Below are positions 35,819-43,595 of a stretch of 64,000 nucleotides of DNA, piece after piece (the first letter of the stretch is position 1; each line of letters begins with the position of its first letter). The translations under genes were made by a program, and so were the position numbers. The notes beneath the pieces were generated by a model that saw only the letters and a program-made list of their open reading frames with translations, made no database searches and was not told the DNA's origin. Origin of the DNA: Ruminococcus sp. (GTDB taxonomy: Bacteria; Bacillota; Clostridia; Oscillospirales; Ruminococcaceae); NCBI GenBank assembly GCA_017543335.1, contig JAFYGE010000042.1, positions 1 to 64,000 on the forward strand, in the 5' to 3' direction.

Positions 35819-36451
35819 TTATTGTCGGTCAAAATATTTTTTTCCTCCATTCGGACGGAAATATGTACGTATATAGCCGTCTGTTGAAAGTATTACGAAC
35901 TCATTAGTTGCCTCTAAGTAATACACTCCGTCACCGTCCTCGGATTCAGTTTTATAAAGTGCAGACGGGTCATTTATTACGTCACTTGCACCCTTTTCAT
36001 ACTCCTCAGCTGTCTTGTAACCAAAGTCGTCTTTGAATTCTCCGCCGTGCTTTTCAAAGTGCTGATTGAGCTGTTTCTGTGTGCGGAAGTGATACTCAAC
36101 ATATCCCTCATTCCACGGAGCTTCTGTAGGAGTAACTGTTGTAGTAACTGTAGTAGTAGTCTTAGCCTTTTTAGTCTTTGAGGCTTTTGTCTTCTTCACT
36201 GTAGTAGTAACGGTCTTTTTCTTCTTTCCAGACTTTGCCGCTGAAGTAGTCTTTATCTGCTTTTCCCCGGTTATTTCTTCGTACTCTGTCTCCGTATCGG
36301 TAACTTCTTCATAAACTGATTCAGTTGTCGTTACAGTTGATGAGCTGTCATCTTCGTCAGAGCCGGATCTGTTTGCTGCATTTATAATAACCAGTACAAT
36401 TACAAGCAGGAGTACTGCTGCTGCCGATGCTATCTGTCTGTTATTTTTCAT
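35819..36451 (-). CDS. Exported protein with Thr/Lys-rich linker and small C-terminal domain
   Basis: A 210-aa protein. The N-terminal membrane anchor is IASAAAVLLLVIVLVIINA. A low-complexity linker rich in Thr and Lys follows (about 35-112). The compact C-terminal domain of about 95 residues carries YHFRTQKQLNQHFEKHG, EYEKGASDVINDPSALYK and STDGYIRTYFRP, and ends KKYFDRQ. The spacing of the His-rich start and the Thr-Tyr-Phe end recalls small RNase-type toxin domains of the barnase/EndoU/colicin (BECR) group. I cannot confirm that by eye. It lies between a permease and a lipoprotein gene in the def-uvrC operon. No immunity gene is obvious. Confidence 0.6.
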   Translation of the reverse strand: MKNNRQIASAAAVLLLVIVLVIINAANRSGSDEDDSSSTVTTTESVYEEVTDTETEYEEITGEKQIKTTSAAKSGKKKKTVTTTVKKTKASKTKKAKTTTTVTTTVTPTEAPWNEGYVEYHFRTQKQLNQHFEKHGGEFKDDFGYKTAEEYEKGASDVINDPSALYKTESEDGDGVYYLEATNEFVILSTDGYIRTYFRPNGGKKYFDRQ

Positions 36452-36468
36452 GGTTTTATCTCCACCTT

Positions 36469-37593
36469 TCAGATATTTCCGAGTATCAGTTCAAGTACAA
36501 TGAGTACTGCAAGTATTACAATATTAACTGCTGTGAATACTAAAATATATCTTCCCGTCTGAGCTTTTTCTGCTTTGCGGTAAAACTGAAATGATATAAG
36601 ACTCGCAAGTGATGCTATAAGAGTACCAAGTCCGCCAATATCAACTCCAAGAAGAAGCTTCGTACCGTTATCAGTAAAGCCTGCAAGCATTACAGCTGCC
36701 GGAACATTGCTTATGATTTGTGAAAGTCCGACTCCTATAAGAAGTTCACGTCCGTCAACAGCGTGTGAAAAGAAGTCGTTGACCGAATCTATACGTGCAA
36801 TGTTTCCGACGAATACAAAAAAGCAAATAAATGTCGCAAGCAGAGCGTAGTCCGCTTTAAGCAGCAATTTACGGTCAAATATTACTGCCGTGAGCACTGC
36901 TGCTAAAAGACATATATAGTCCGGAAGAATACGGAATACCGTAAGCAGGCAAAGTACGAATATTACTCCGTAAGCCGCAGCCTTTGCCGATGATACGCTA
37001 TCTGCACTCCTCTCCGGAGCTTCACACTCCGTCGCCGGAAGCAGAAATGTCATAAGCATTATGCAGATAAGTCCGACAAATCCGGCAGGAAGCATAGTCT
37101 TTACAAAGGTCATTGCAGAAAGTCCGAATTCGTCATACAGATAAAGATTCTGCGGATTTCCGACCGGCGTAAGCATACTTCCCATATTCGCCGCTACAGT
37201 TTCAAGTACTATAGTGAGTATCCTGCTCTTTTCGTCAGGTATGCTGCGATATATCAGTAATGTCAGCGGAACAAAAGTCAGCAGTGCGACATCATTAGTC
37301 ACGAGCATAGAGCTGAAAAAGCATATCAGCACCATAACTATTCCGAGCTTACGCACTGTTCCCGTTTTTTTCAGGATATATCCGGTAGCTTTATCGAAAA
37401 CTCCTATACTTCTGAATCCTGCAACAGCTATCATAAGTGCAAACAGCTCTATAAGAACTGCACGATTTATGTATCCCGGATATGAGCTGTCCGGAGGTAT
37501 TATGAACATGGTTATAAATGCTGCTGCAAACGATATAACCAGCACCGGCTGAGCTTTTATGAATCCGCCTATACGGTTTATTGTATTCTTCAT
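36469..37593 (-). CDS. ArsB/NhaD/SLC13-type anion permease
   Basis: A 374-aa polytopic membrane protein with about ten hydrophobic segments. The ion-transporter signature segments are visible: SMLVTNDVALLTFVPLTLLIYRSIP (about 95-120) and AANMGSMLTPVGNPQNLYLY (about 134-155). There is a second pseudo-symmetric stretch near QIISNVPAAVMLAGF. Members move arsenite, citrate, dicarboxylates or sodium/proton; the substrate cannot be told from sequence. At 374 aa it is shorter than many ArsB proteins (about 430). Its ATG overlaps the deformylase stop by one base (TGATG), so they are translationally coupled. Confidence 0.78.
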   Translation of the reverse strand: MKNTINRIGGFIKAQPVLVISFAAAFITMFIIPPDSSYPGYINRAVLIELFALMIAVAGFRSIGVFDKATGYILKKTGTVRKLGIVMVLICFFSSMLVTNDVALLTFVPLTLLIYRSIPDEKSRILTIVLETVAANMGSMLTPVGNPQNLYLYDEFGLSAMTFVKTMLPAGFVGLICIMLMTFLLPATECEAPERSADSVSSAKAAAYGVIFVLCLLTVFRILPDYICLLAAVLTAVIFDRKLLLKADYALLATFICFFVFVGNIARIDSVNDFFSHAVDGRELLIGVGLSQIISNVPAAVMLAGFTDNGTKLLLGVDIGGLGTLIASLASLISFQFYRKAEKAQTGRYILVFTAVNIVILAVLIVLELILGNI

Positions 37594-38006
37594 CAGATAA
37601 GTATCCCCTCAAAATGATCTATCTCATGCTGGATTATCTGAGCTTCAAAGTCTCTGAATATAGCCTTTTTCTTCTTGAAACTCTTATCCTTGTACTCAAC
37701 TGTGATAATATTGTATCTCTTTGTGGGACGCACTCCGGTAAGTGAAAGGCAGCCCTCCTCTGTCTCATAGGATTTTGCAGAGTGTCCGGTTATGACGGGA
37801 TTCACCATTACAAGCACTTTTCCGCCTATCATAGCCGCAAGGACTGTTTTGCTCTCACCTATCATATTTGCTGCAAGTCCTACGCAGCGTTCACGGTTAG
37901 CTTCAAGGGTATCGGCGATGTCTTTTATAAGCTGCATATCCTCTCTTGAAGCAGGTTCTGATTTTTTCTTCAGGAATTCTGTATCTTTGATTATTTCTCT
38001 TACCAT
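37593..38006 (-). CDS. def: Peptide deformylase family protein, motif-1 variant
   Basis: Deformylases remove the N-formyl group from nascent proteins. This 137-aa member keeps the metal ligands: Cys in motif 2 (EEGCLSL, about 87) and both His in motif 3 (QHEIDH, about 129-133, with the catalytic Glu between). Motif 1 reads GLAANMIG, where most active enzymes have G-x-AAxQIG. The conserved Gln that binds the formyl oxygen is Met here. The start at 38006 is preferred because GGAGAG lies five bases upstream of it. The altered motif could mean lower or different activity; a standard def gene may exist elsewhere. Confidence 0.85.
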   Translation of the reverse strand: MVREIIKDTEFLKKKSEPASREDMQLIKDIADTLEANRERCVGLAANMIGESKTVLAAMIGGKVLVMVNPVITGHSAKSYETEEGCLSLTGVRPTKRYNIITVEYKDKSFKKKKAIFRDFEAQIIQHEIDHFEGILI

Positions 38007-38025
38007 TTTTCTCTCCATAAAACAA

Positions 38026-38055
38026 AATATCGGACTTTTAAATAAGCCCGATATT
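38026..38055 (-). terminator. Hairpin with T-run between the anti-sigma-like gene and def
   Basis: AATATCGG and CCGATATT (38048-38055 and 38026-38033) followed by TTGTTTT on the minus strand. It can end transcripts of the upstream anti-sigma-like gene. It also lies at the 5' end of the def transcript, so it could act as a leader hairpin there. Confidence 0.6.
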
Positions 38056-38084
38056 ATTATAAACTATATAAGAAATTAAGTCAA
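38056..38084 (-). promoter_or_regulatory. Promoter of the def-uvrC operon
   Basis: TTGACT (38079-38084), 17 bases, TATAAT (38056-38061). Initiation near 38049 would start at the hairpin listed at 38026-38055. Confidence 0.75.
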
Positions 38085-38122
38085 GACAATGCCATTATAC
38101 CGAAAATCACGCTGACTCCGTA

Positions 38123-39331
38123 TCAATATTCAAGTTTGTCTTTTTCAGCATAGTCCGGAAAATCATTTTTATCAAATACTCTGACCTTTTTCGCCTTATC
38201 TTCAAATTGCAGGTCTTTAGTATACATAAAATTACTGATGTTACCATTAGAATCGTAACCTTCGTATTGTAAGATAACACCTGTCTGAGCGTCGACCATT
38301 AATTTAAAATCCGCAACATTAAGACTTGCACCATATTCCGCACTTGCTTTGCCGTTTATTACGTAGCACGTTCTGTCACTGAACTTTGTTATTTCTTCTA
38401 TATTCCATAAATCAAAATCGCTAAGGAAACCAAAAGTTATTTCCTGCGGCTGTATGCACATACTTGCACTAGAAACATTAGTAGGAGTTGTAAGCATATT
38501 GTATAAAGGCATCCCGTCATCAGCAGTTGAGATCCGGCTTTCGTCAGGAATTTTTATAACGTCATCGATAGTTATTGCCCACCCCTCTTTATATCGGTAT
38601 TCCTTACTTTGGGGAGAGACCTCTATTTCATCATAGCCATTGCAGTAGCGGATATTCTTGAAAAACGGAGCTGATAAAGAGTCAAAACCTATATTATTTT
38701 TATCTGTAATATAGCACTGAGTAAAATCAGAGTAAGACTGCTTATCCGAAAGTGAACATTGGAAATCATCCACATTTACAGCGTTTGGATTATCAGTATT
38801 GAACATAACTGTTCCCGAAACCTTGTCAAAATAAAAGATAGTATTCAGCATCATGTAGAAAATATCTTCTTTTGTCGCTGATTCCGGAGCGACTGCTTTT
38901 TCAAGTGTTCTTTTTGGAATACTTGTAGTTGCTGCCGACTGAGATATTTCCGACGTTTTTTCATTAACAGTAACGATTTGAGCGGATGATTTTTCGGCAA
39001 TATCAGTATCTTTATAATCAGGGGACGTCTTTTTCATTGCTCTGATAAATGTCATACTACCGGTAAGTCCTGCTATAAGAATAAAAACAGCTGCTGCATT
39101 TCTTGCATACTTATAACGTTTAGTTTTCGTATAAATATCAACTTCTGTTATATCATATTCAGTAATCAACTTTCTATTGCTTTTTCGAACTTTATACTTA
39201 CTTTGAGCCATTGAAAATATTCTGCTTACTTCTTTGTCTGCGAGCGGAAAATAATTCGATGACATATCAGCCAATATATCATCTTCTGCATTTTCAAGTA
39301 TCTTTAGTTCTCTTGTTATATTTTCGCTCAT
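38123..39331 (-). CDS. Anti-sigma-like single-pass membrane protein
   Basis: A 402-aa protein. About 95 residues are cytoplasmic (start SENITRELKILENAEDDILADMSSNYFPLADKE). One membrane segment follows (YARNAAAVFILIAGLTGSMTFI, about 75-100). The extracellular part of about 300 residues has YNMLTTPTNVSSASM and an FDLWNIEEITKFSDRTCYVINGKA segment that resembles outer-membrane-lipoprotein-carrier-like or MucB-type sensor folds. The gene follows an ECF sigma factor by 11 bases. Position and topology support an anti-sigma role. No zinc-binding HxxxCxxC motif is seen, so the sequestration mode is unknown. Confidence 0.68.
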   Translation of the reverse strand: MSENITRELKILENAEDDILADMSSNYFPLADKEVSRIFSMAQSKYKVRKSNRKLITEYDITEVDIYTKTKRYKYARNAAAVFILIAGLTGSMTFIRAMKKTSPDYKDTDIAEKSSAQIVTVNEKTSEISQSAATTSIPKRTLEKAVAPESATKEDIFYMMLNTIFYFDKVSGTVMFNTDNPNAVNVDDFQCSLSDKQSYSDFTQCYITDKNNIGFDSLSAPFFKNIRYCNGYDEIEVSPQSKEYRYKEGWAITIDDVIKIPDESRISTADDGMPLYNMLTTPTNVSSASMCIQPQEITFGFLSDFDLWNIEEITKFSDRTCYVINGKASAEYGASLNVADFKLMVDAQTGVILQYEGYDSNGNISNFMYTKDLQFEDKAKKVRVFDKNDFPDYAEKDKLEY

Positions 39332-39342
39332 AAAAATACCTC

Positions 39343-39909
39343 CTAAAGTTTTATATTGCTGTCTGATAATAATTTTTTCAGACGTTTCAGTGCTCTTTCA
39401 GCACGTTTCCTTACCGAAGCAGCTGAAATCGAAAGTTTTTTCCCTATTTCCGATGATGTTCTTCCATAATAGTATTTAAGTATCAATATTGAAGAATCGG
39501 GCTCGCCCAATTTCCGGATAATATCAAAAACAATACGCTGAAGCTCTTTATTCTCTATTTTTTCAGTAATATTCATATCCGAAGGAAGTTTATCAAGTTC
39601 TATATCAGATAATTTGGAGTAACTGTTCTTTTTAGCATTGATATGCCTGTACATATCTGTAGTCTTGTTTTTGGCAACAGTATTGATGTATGCTTTGAGG
39701 TCACCGACATACTCAAAATCAGAATCGAATTCTATAAACAGGTCAGCGAATATGTCACTGACACATTCTTCCATATCCTCATTTGATGCACAGCTTCTCA
39801 ATCTATTGAAAACTATAGTAAAAACATAGTTATAGTATTCATCGTAAACAGCTTTTTGTCCTATCTCAGGTGATTTTTTCATAAGCAAGCTCAATTCGCT
39901 CCAAGTCAT
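39343..39909 (-). CDS. ECF-type RNA polymerase sigma factor (second)
   Basis: A 188-aa sigma-70 family factor. Region 2 is in the first 95 residues (EDMEECVSDIFADLFIEFDSDFEYVGDLKAYINTVAKNKTTDMYRHINAKK). Region 4 is at about 125-180 with the helix-turn-helix GRTSSEIGKKLSISAASVRKRAERALKRLKK. AGGAGG lies seven bases before the ATG. It is clearly distinct in sequence from the sigma factor at 23538-24095. It forms an operon with the membrane protein 11 bases downstream. Confidence 0.92.
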   Translation of the reverse strand: MTWSELSLLMKKSPEIGQKAVYDEYYNYVFTIVFNRLRSCASNEDMEECVSDIFADLFIEFDSDFEYVGDLKAYINTVAKNKTTDMYRHINAKKNSYSKLSDIELDKLPSDMNITEKIENKELQRIVFDIIRKLGEPDSSILILKYYYGRTSSEIGKKLSISAASVRKRAERALKRLKKLLSDSNIKL

Positions 39910-39939
39910 TATCCAACCTCCTTTCGTTTCTGTTTACTT

Positions 39940-39975
39940 CAATCGTAATTCTGCTCTTATGTGTGACAGTTTTTA
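39940..39975 (-). promoter_or_regulatory. Possible ECF-type autoregulatory promoter
   Basis: On the minus strand TGTCACA (about 39962-39968) is followed after 16 bases by CGAT (about 39942-39945). TGTCACA is the -35 consensus of some ECF groups. No sigma-A box pair is obvious here, which fits self-activation. Confidence 0.3.
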
Positions 39976-40022
39976 AAATAAAAAACTCTGCTGATACTTA
40001 ATAGCAATTTCAGCAGAGTTTT
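39975..40022 (-). terminator. Terminator of the glycosyltransferase-like gene
   Basis: AAAACTCTGCTGA (39982-39994) pairs with TCAGCAGAGTTTT (40010-40022), then a T-rich run on the minus strand. Confidence 0.85.
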
Positions 40023-40025
40023 AAG

Positions 40026-41477
40026 TTATTTATTTTTCACCGCAAGTTCAACGACTTTATAAGCACCGTCATAGACTCCGGCATCTCTTGCACGCATGAT
40101 ATTATCGCACATCTTAACGATAATATCCCCGTTATGCTGTATCAGCGACAGCATTGCAGCTGTCTCTGCCGGTGTGGTACACTCATAAGTACCGTCACCT
40201 ATCTCCGCAGCACGTATTGCTCCCCACGCTTCATGTCCGCCTACACGCTTTATCATCAGCTTCGGCACCGGATAAAATGAAAGCTCACTCGGTTTGGTTA
40301 TCAGTACATCGGATATTCTCATCAGAAGGTTTGTGGAGTATACTGCGGCAAAAATGTCACTGTGACAAAATGCGTGTATACCGGAAATTTTCCCGTCATA
40401 TGCCTTTGCACAGAAGCTTGCAGTCTCACTGAAATCGTCAAAATGTTCGGTAAGGAACTGTTTCATCTGAGGTATTTCTTTCACGAGTTCATGCCAGACA
40501 GCCGCATGGTCCCCGACATTTATCAAAAGCACTGCTCTGCCTCGTTTTATCTGAGGGAGCAGACGTTTTATGATAGTCATGAAAATATTCTTCTGAGCAC
40601 CTGCTCCGCCAACAGTCATCAGCCAGCGTTTGGGAGCTTTGTTTTTTACACGTTCCTTTCTTCTGCGGCAGTCCTCATCGATATTGCTTACAAGCTCATG
40701 GTCAACATAGTGACCGGTATAAGCTATATCCCTTTCCGGCATTGGTCTGAGCGGCCGTTTCTTGTCCATTCCTCTGAGAGCTCTGTAACCGAGATAAGCA
40801 GAAGGAGTCTGGACAGTATGCACTGCTCCCTCTGAAAGGTGCAAAGCCATTGGCCAGTTATCCGGAATAACATTAACAACATTTGTAAGTCCGGCGTGTA
40901 CGGCAGCCTGTGCAGGCCATACATGAGTTGCGATATACGGGATATTTTTAGGTATCTCCTTGAAAACAGCAGTCATAAGCTCGGCAGTTTTCTGGTCAGC
41001 GGAGTTATACGACAGCTTGCGGAATCCCTCACTGTTCAGCGGTTCCCACACAGTCTTGTTGAAAAGTTTGCTCTTCTGCGAGAGCTTTGATCCCATGGAG
41101 TACAGTCTGTTTTGTTCGCCTATGACCTTTCCTCCGACAGTTTCCTTGAAAGAATGAAGATCGAACCAATATGGGTCATACCCCATAGCATGAGCCGCAG
41201 AAGCTATTGCCATAGAGATGCGGTAATGTCCGAATCCCATGCGGATGTTGCCGATAACTATGCTTTTTTCATTGAAACAGATACCGCTCTTATCTGATAT
41301 TATTATATTTTTTACGCCAAGAAGATTACCGATAGCCGGTGCGGGGACAGTATCGAGATGATATATTTTATCAGAATCATCTCCGTATTTTCTCATGAAC
41401 TTCTCTTTGTTCCGGACTGCTTTATGATATACACTCAAAGGGAGCTCATTTCCGAATACTTTTTTGGACTTTTCCAC
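40026..41477 (-). CDS. Glycosyltransferase-like protein, unknown substrate
   Basis: A 483-aa cytoplasmic protein. The segment IVIGNIRMGFGHYRISMAIASAAHAMGYDPYWFD (about 75-108) has the glycine-rich opening of MurG/MGDG-synthase-like glycosyltransferases (G-x-GHx). A second Rossmann-like half follows (RWLMTVGGAGAQKNIFMTII, about 290) with ISDVLITKPSELSFYPVPK near 405, a likely nucleotide-sugar loop. The start is GTG at 41477, seven to eight bases after GGAGGTG. Longer in-frame reading would cross the promoter. It is transcribed divergently from tetR through overlapping promoters, so the TetR protein probably controls it. The acceptor and the sugar are not identified. Confidence 0.65.
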   Translation of the reverse strand: MEKSKKVFGNELPLSVYHKAVRNKEKFMRKYGDDSDKIYHLDTVPAPAIGNLLGVKNIIISDKSGICFNEKSIVIGNIRMGFGHYRISMAIASAAHAMGYDPYWFDLHSFKETVGGKVIGEQNRLYSMGSKLSQKSKLFNKTVWEPLNSEGFRKLSYNSADQKTAELMTAVFKEIPKNIPYIATHVWPAQAAVHAGLTNVVNVIPDNWPMALHLSEGAVHTVQTPSAYLGYRALRGMDKKRPLRPMPERDIAYTGHYVDHELVSNIDEDCRRRKERVKNKAPKRWLMTVGGAGAQKNIFMTIIKRLLPQIKRGRAVLLINVGDHAAVWHELVKEIPQMKQFLTEHFDDFSETASFCAKAYDGKISGIHAFCHSDIFAAVYSTNLLMRISDVLITKPSELSFYPVPKLMIKRVGGHEAWGAIRAAEIGDGTYECTTPAETAAMLSLIQHNGDIIVKMCDNIMRARDAGVYDGAYKVVELAVKNK

Positions 41478-41495
41478 AAAAACACCTCCAAATAC

Positions 41496-41577
41496 TTGAC
41501 AACAGAGAAAAAATATGATAGACTTACTATCAGTAGTATTTGATTTATAGTCTATCACAAAAAAGGAGGTTTGTCAA
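41496..41577. promoter_or_regulatory. Face-to-face promoters with shared inverted-repeat operator
   Basis: Rightward promoter: TTGACA (41496-41501), 17 bases, TAGACT (41519-41524). Leftward promoter: TTGACA on the minus strand (41572-41577), 17 bases, TAGACT (41549-41554). Both -10 boxes lie in the arms of an inverted repeat, TGATAGACT (41516-41524) and AGTCTATCA (41549-41557). The promoters point towards each other, so the two transcripts overlap by about a dozen bases. Each -35 lies near the other gene's start codon. A smaller palindrome TACTA-TCAG-TAGTA (41525-41538) sits between them. The adjacent TetR protein is the likely ligand. Confidence 0.75.
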
Positions 41578-42225
41578 GTGGAAAATTACAATTATCAGGA
41601 AAATAACAAAAATAAACGCTTTGATAAAGCTATCGAGGTAAGTGCAAAACTATTTCTTGAACAGGGTATTGATGAGGTCAAAATGACCGATATCGCCAAT
41701 GAATCCGGTATCGGAGTAGCTACTCTTTATCGATACTTCGGTACAAAGACCGGTATAGCTATCGCTGCTATGACATATATGTGGAACGACCTGAAAAGTA
41801 TGTTCAGCGGTATTTTCGAGTCCGATGTATTCCTTAAACAGTCCGGACTTAAACAGCTGAAAGACCTTATGAGAATGTTCGTAGTCCTCTATCAGGCTCA
41901 TCCAAGATTCATGAAGCTCCTTGCAGAATTCGATCTTCTTATAATTCGTGAAAAGATCCCTAAGACTTCCCTCAGAGAGTACGATCACTCTGTGATAGAC
42001 TTCTATCCTGTTGTCGAAAAAGCCTATATTACCGGATTATCAGACGGTACTATAAGAGATGACATAGATTTCCGTCTTTTCTATTTATCACACGCTCATG
42101 CCCTTATGGAACTAAGTAAAAAACTCATACAGGGTGAGATCCTCCCCTCAGACGATTTTTCTGCGGCTGAAAAAGAGCTTGAAATGCTGATAGATGCCGC
42201 TGTTGCATATATCAGAAAGGAGTAA
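41578..42225 (+). CDS. TetR-family transcriptional regulator
   Basis: A 215-aa repressor-type protein. The N-terminal DNA-binding domain (about 14-62) has AIEVSAKLFLEQGIDEVKMTDIANESGIGVATLYRYFGTKTGI, the TetR helix-turn-helix signature. The C-terminal all-helical ligand domain (about 65-215) is variable as usual. The start is GTG with GGAGG seven to eight bases upstream. It leads an operon with a sugar symporter and an alpha-galactosidase, so it probably senses an intracellular sugar or sugar derivative and binds the inverted repeat at 41516-41557. Confidence 0.92.
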   Translation: MENYNYQENNKNKRFDKAIEVSAKLFLEQGIDEVKMTDIANESGIGVATLYRYFGTKTGIAIAAMTYMWNDLKSMFSGIFESDVFLKQSGLKQLKDLMRMFVVLYQAHPRFMKLLAEFDLLIIREKIPKTSLREYDHSVIDFYPVVEKAYITGLSDGTIRDDIDFRLFYLSHAHALMELSKKLIQGEILPSDDFSAAEKELEMLIDAAVAYIRKE

Positions 42226-42229
42226 GTCT

Positions 42230-43594
42230 ATGGAAAAGAGATCAGCTTCAAATAAGATATTATGGATATTTGCTATAGGTCAGCTCGGCTGGTCTACTCT
42301 TTCGGGCATAGTCACGAACCTGCTGGTCTTCTTCTATCAGCCCTCTCAGGATACTCTTGACGCAGGACTTACTCAGTTCGTGACTGCTTCAAAATTTCTC
42401 GGTATAACTATGATAGGTCTTATAGCAGCTGTCGGACGTATTTTTGACGCTGTTACTGACCCTATGATTGCCGGAAAGTCCGACAGTCTCAGGCATAAGC
42501 TCGGCAGGCGTATCCCTTTTATGAGATACTCTGCCATTCCTTTCGGAGTAATTACTATTCTGCTGTTCATATCACCTGTGAATAGTACAAGTCCGGTTAA
42601 TGCTGTTGCTCTTTTCGTATGTGCAATGCTGTTTTATTTCTGCATGACCTGCTATTGTACACCGTATAACGCACTCATTCCTGAACTCGGACGCTCTCAG
42701 GAAGCAAGGATAAATCTCTCGACTTTTATCTCTATGACCTATTTCGTGGGTACTGCTCTTGCATATACTATCCCTATGATCGCCGGTATGCTAAGACCTT
42801 CTCTCAGCTATGCCAACAGCTATCGTGTACCTATTGCTATACTTAGCGTGATAGCTATTATTTGTATGCTCGTGCCCTCATTTCTCATAGACGAAAACCA
42901 GTATGCCGACACTACTCCAAGTAAGGCAACTGCTTTCAGCTCACTCACTTCAACTTTCAAAAATAAGCAGTTCCGGATATTTGTCACATCAGATATTCTC
43001 TACTGGATAGCTCTTACACTTTTCCAGACCGGTCTGCTGTTCTATGTAACCGAGCTTATGGACATGGACGAGGGCAAGTCCACTGTGCTCTTCATAATAA
43101 TGTCCGTAGTATCGGTTTGTTTTTATCCGGCAGTAAATATATTCTCGAAAAAAATGGGTAAGAAGAAGCTTGTAGCTTTTGGTTTCATCTTCTTTTCTGC
43201 CGCATTTCTGATAACCTCGTTTGCCGGTATACCTGCTATACCCGGTATGGCATACGGTGTTATCATTGCAGTGCTCGCTGCACTGCCAATGGCTATACTC
43301 GGCATACTTCCGCAGGCTGTAGTTGCCGATATTTCCGAAGCTGACAAGGCTGATACCGGTGAAAACAGACAGGGTATGTTCTACGCCGCACGTACCTTTG
43401 CTTTCAAAATGGGACAGTCCGTTGCTATGCTCCTGTTTACAAGCATGGCTGCTATAGGAAGAAGCTCCGGTCTCGGATACAGACTAACCGCAGTTACTGC
43501 TGCTGTGCTGTGTCTCATGGGCGGACTGGTATTCCTGAGATATAACGAAACAGATGTCATAAGTAAAATAAACTCATCCAAGGAGGATAACTGA
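42230..43594 (+). CDS. GPH-type sugar:cation symporter (MFS superfamily)
   Basis: A 454-aa membrane protein with about 12 hydrophobic segments. The segment AVGRIFDAVTDPMIAGKSDSLRHKLGRRIPFMRYSAIPFG (about 65-105) is the conserved loop of glycoside-pentoside-hexuronide symporters such as MelB (family form D-x-x-D-P-x-x-G...G-R-R-x-P). The ATG at 42230 follows AAAGGAG by seven bases and comes four bases after the tetR stop. It lies one base before the GH36 gene, which suggests it imports alpha-galactosides such as melibiose or raffinose-type sugars. The substrate is inferred from context. Confidence 0.88.
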   Translation: MEKRSASNKILWIFAIGQLGWSTLSGIVTNLLVFFYQPSQDTLDAGLTQFVTASKFLGITMIGLIAAVGRIFDAVTDPMIAGKSDSLRHKLGRRIPFMRYSAIPFGVITILLFISPVNSTSPVNAVALFVCAMLFYFCMTCYCTPYNALIPELGRSQEARINLSTFISMTYFVGTALAYTIPMIAGMLRPSLSYANSYRVPIAILSVIAIICMLVPSFLIDENQYADTTPSKATAFSSLTSTFKNKQFRIFVTSDILYWIALTLFQTGLLFYVTELMDMDEGKSTVLFIIMSVVSVCFYPAVNIFSKKMGKKKLVAFGFIFFSAAFLITSFAGIPAIPGMAYGVIIAVLAALPMAILGILPQAVVADISEADKADTGENRQGMFYAARTFAFKMGQSVAMLLFTSMAAIGRSSGLGYRLTAVTAAVLCLMGGLVFLRYNETDVISKINSSKEDN

Positions 43595-43595
43595 A

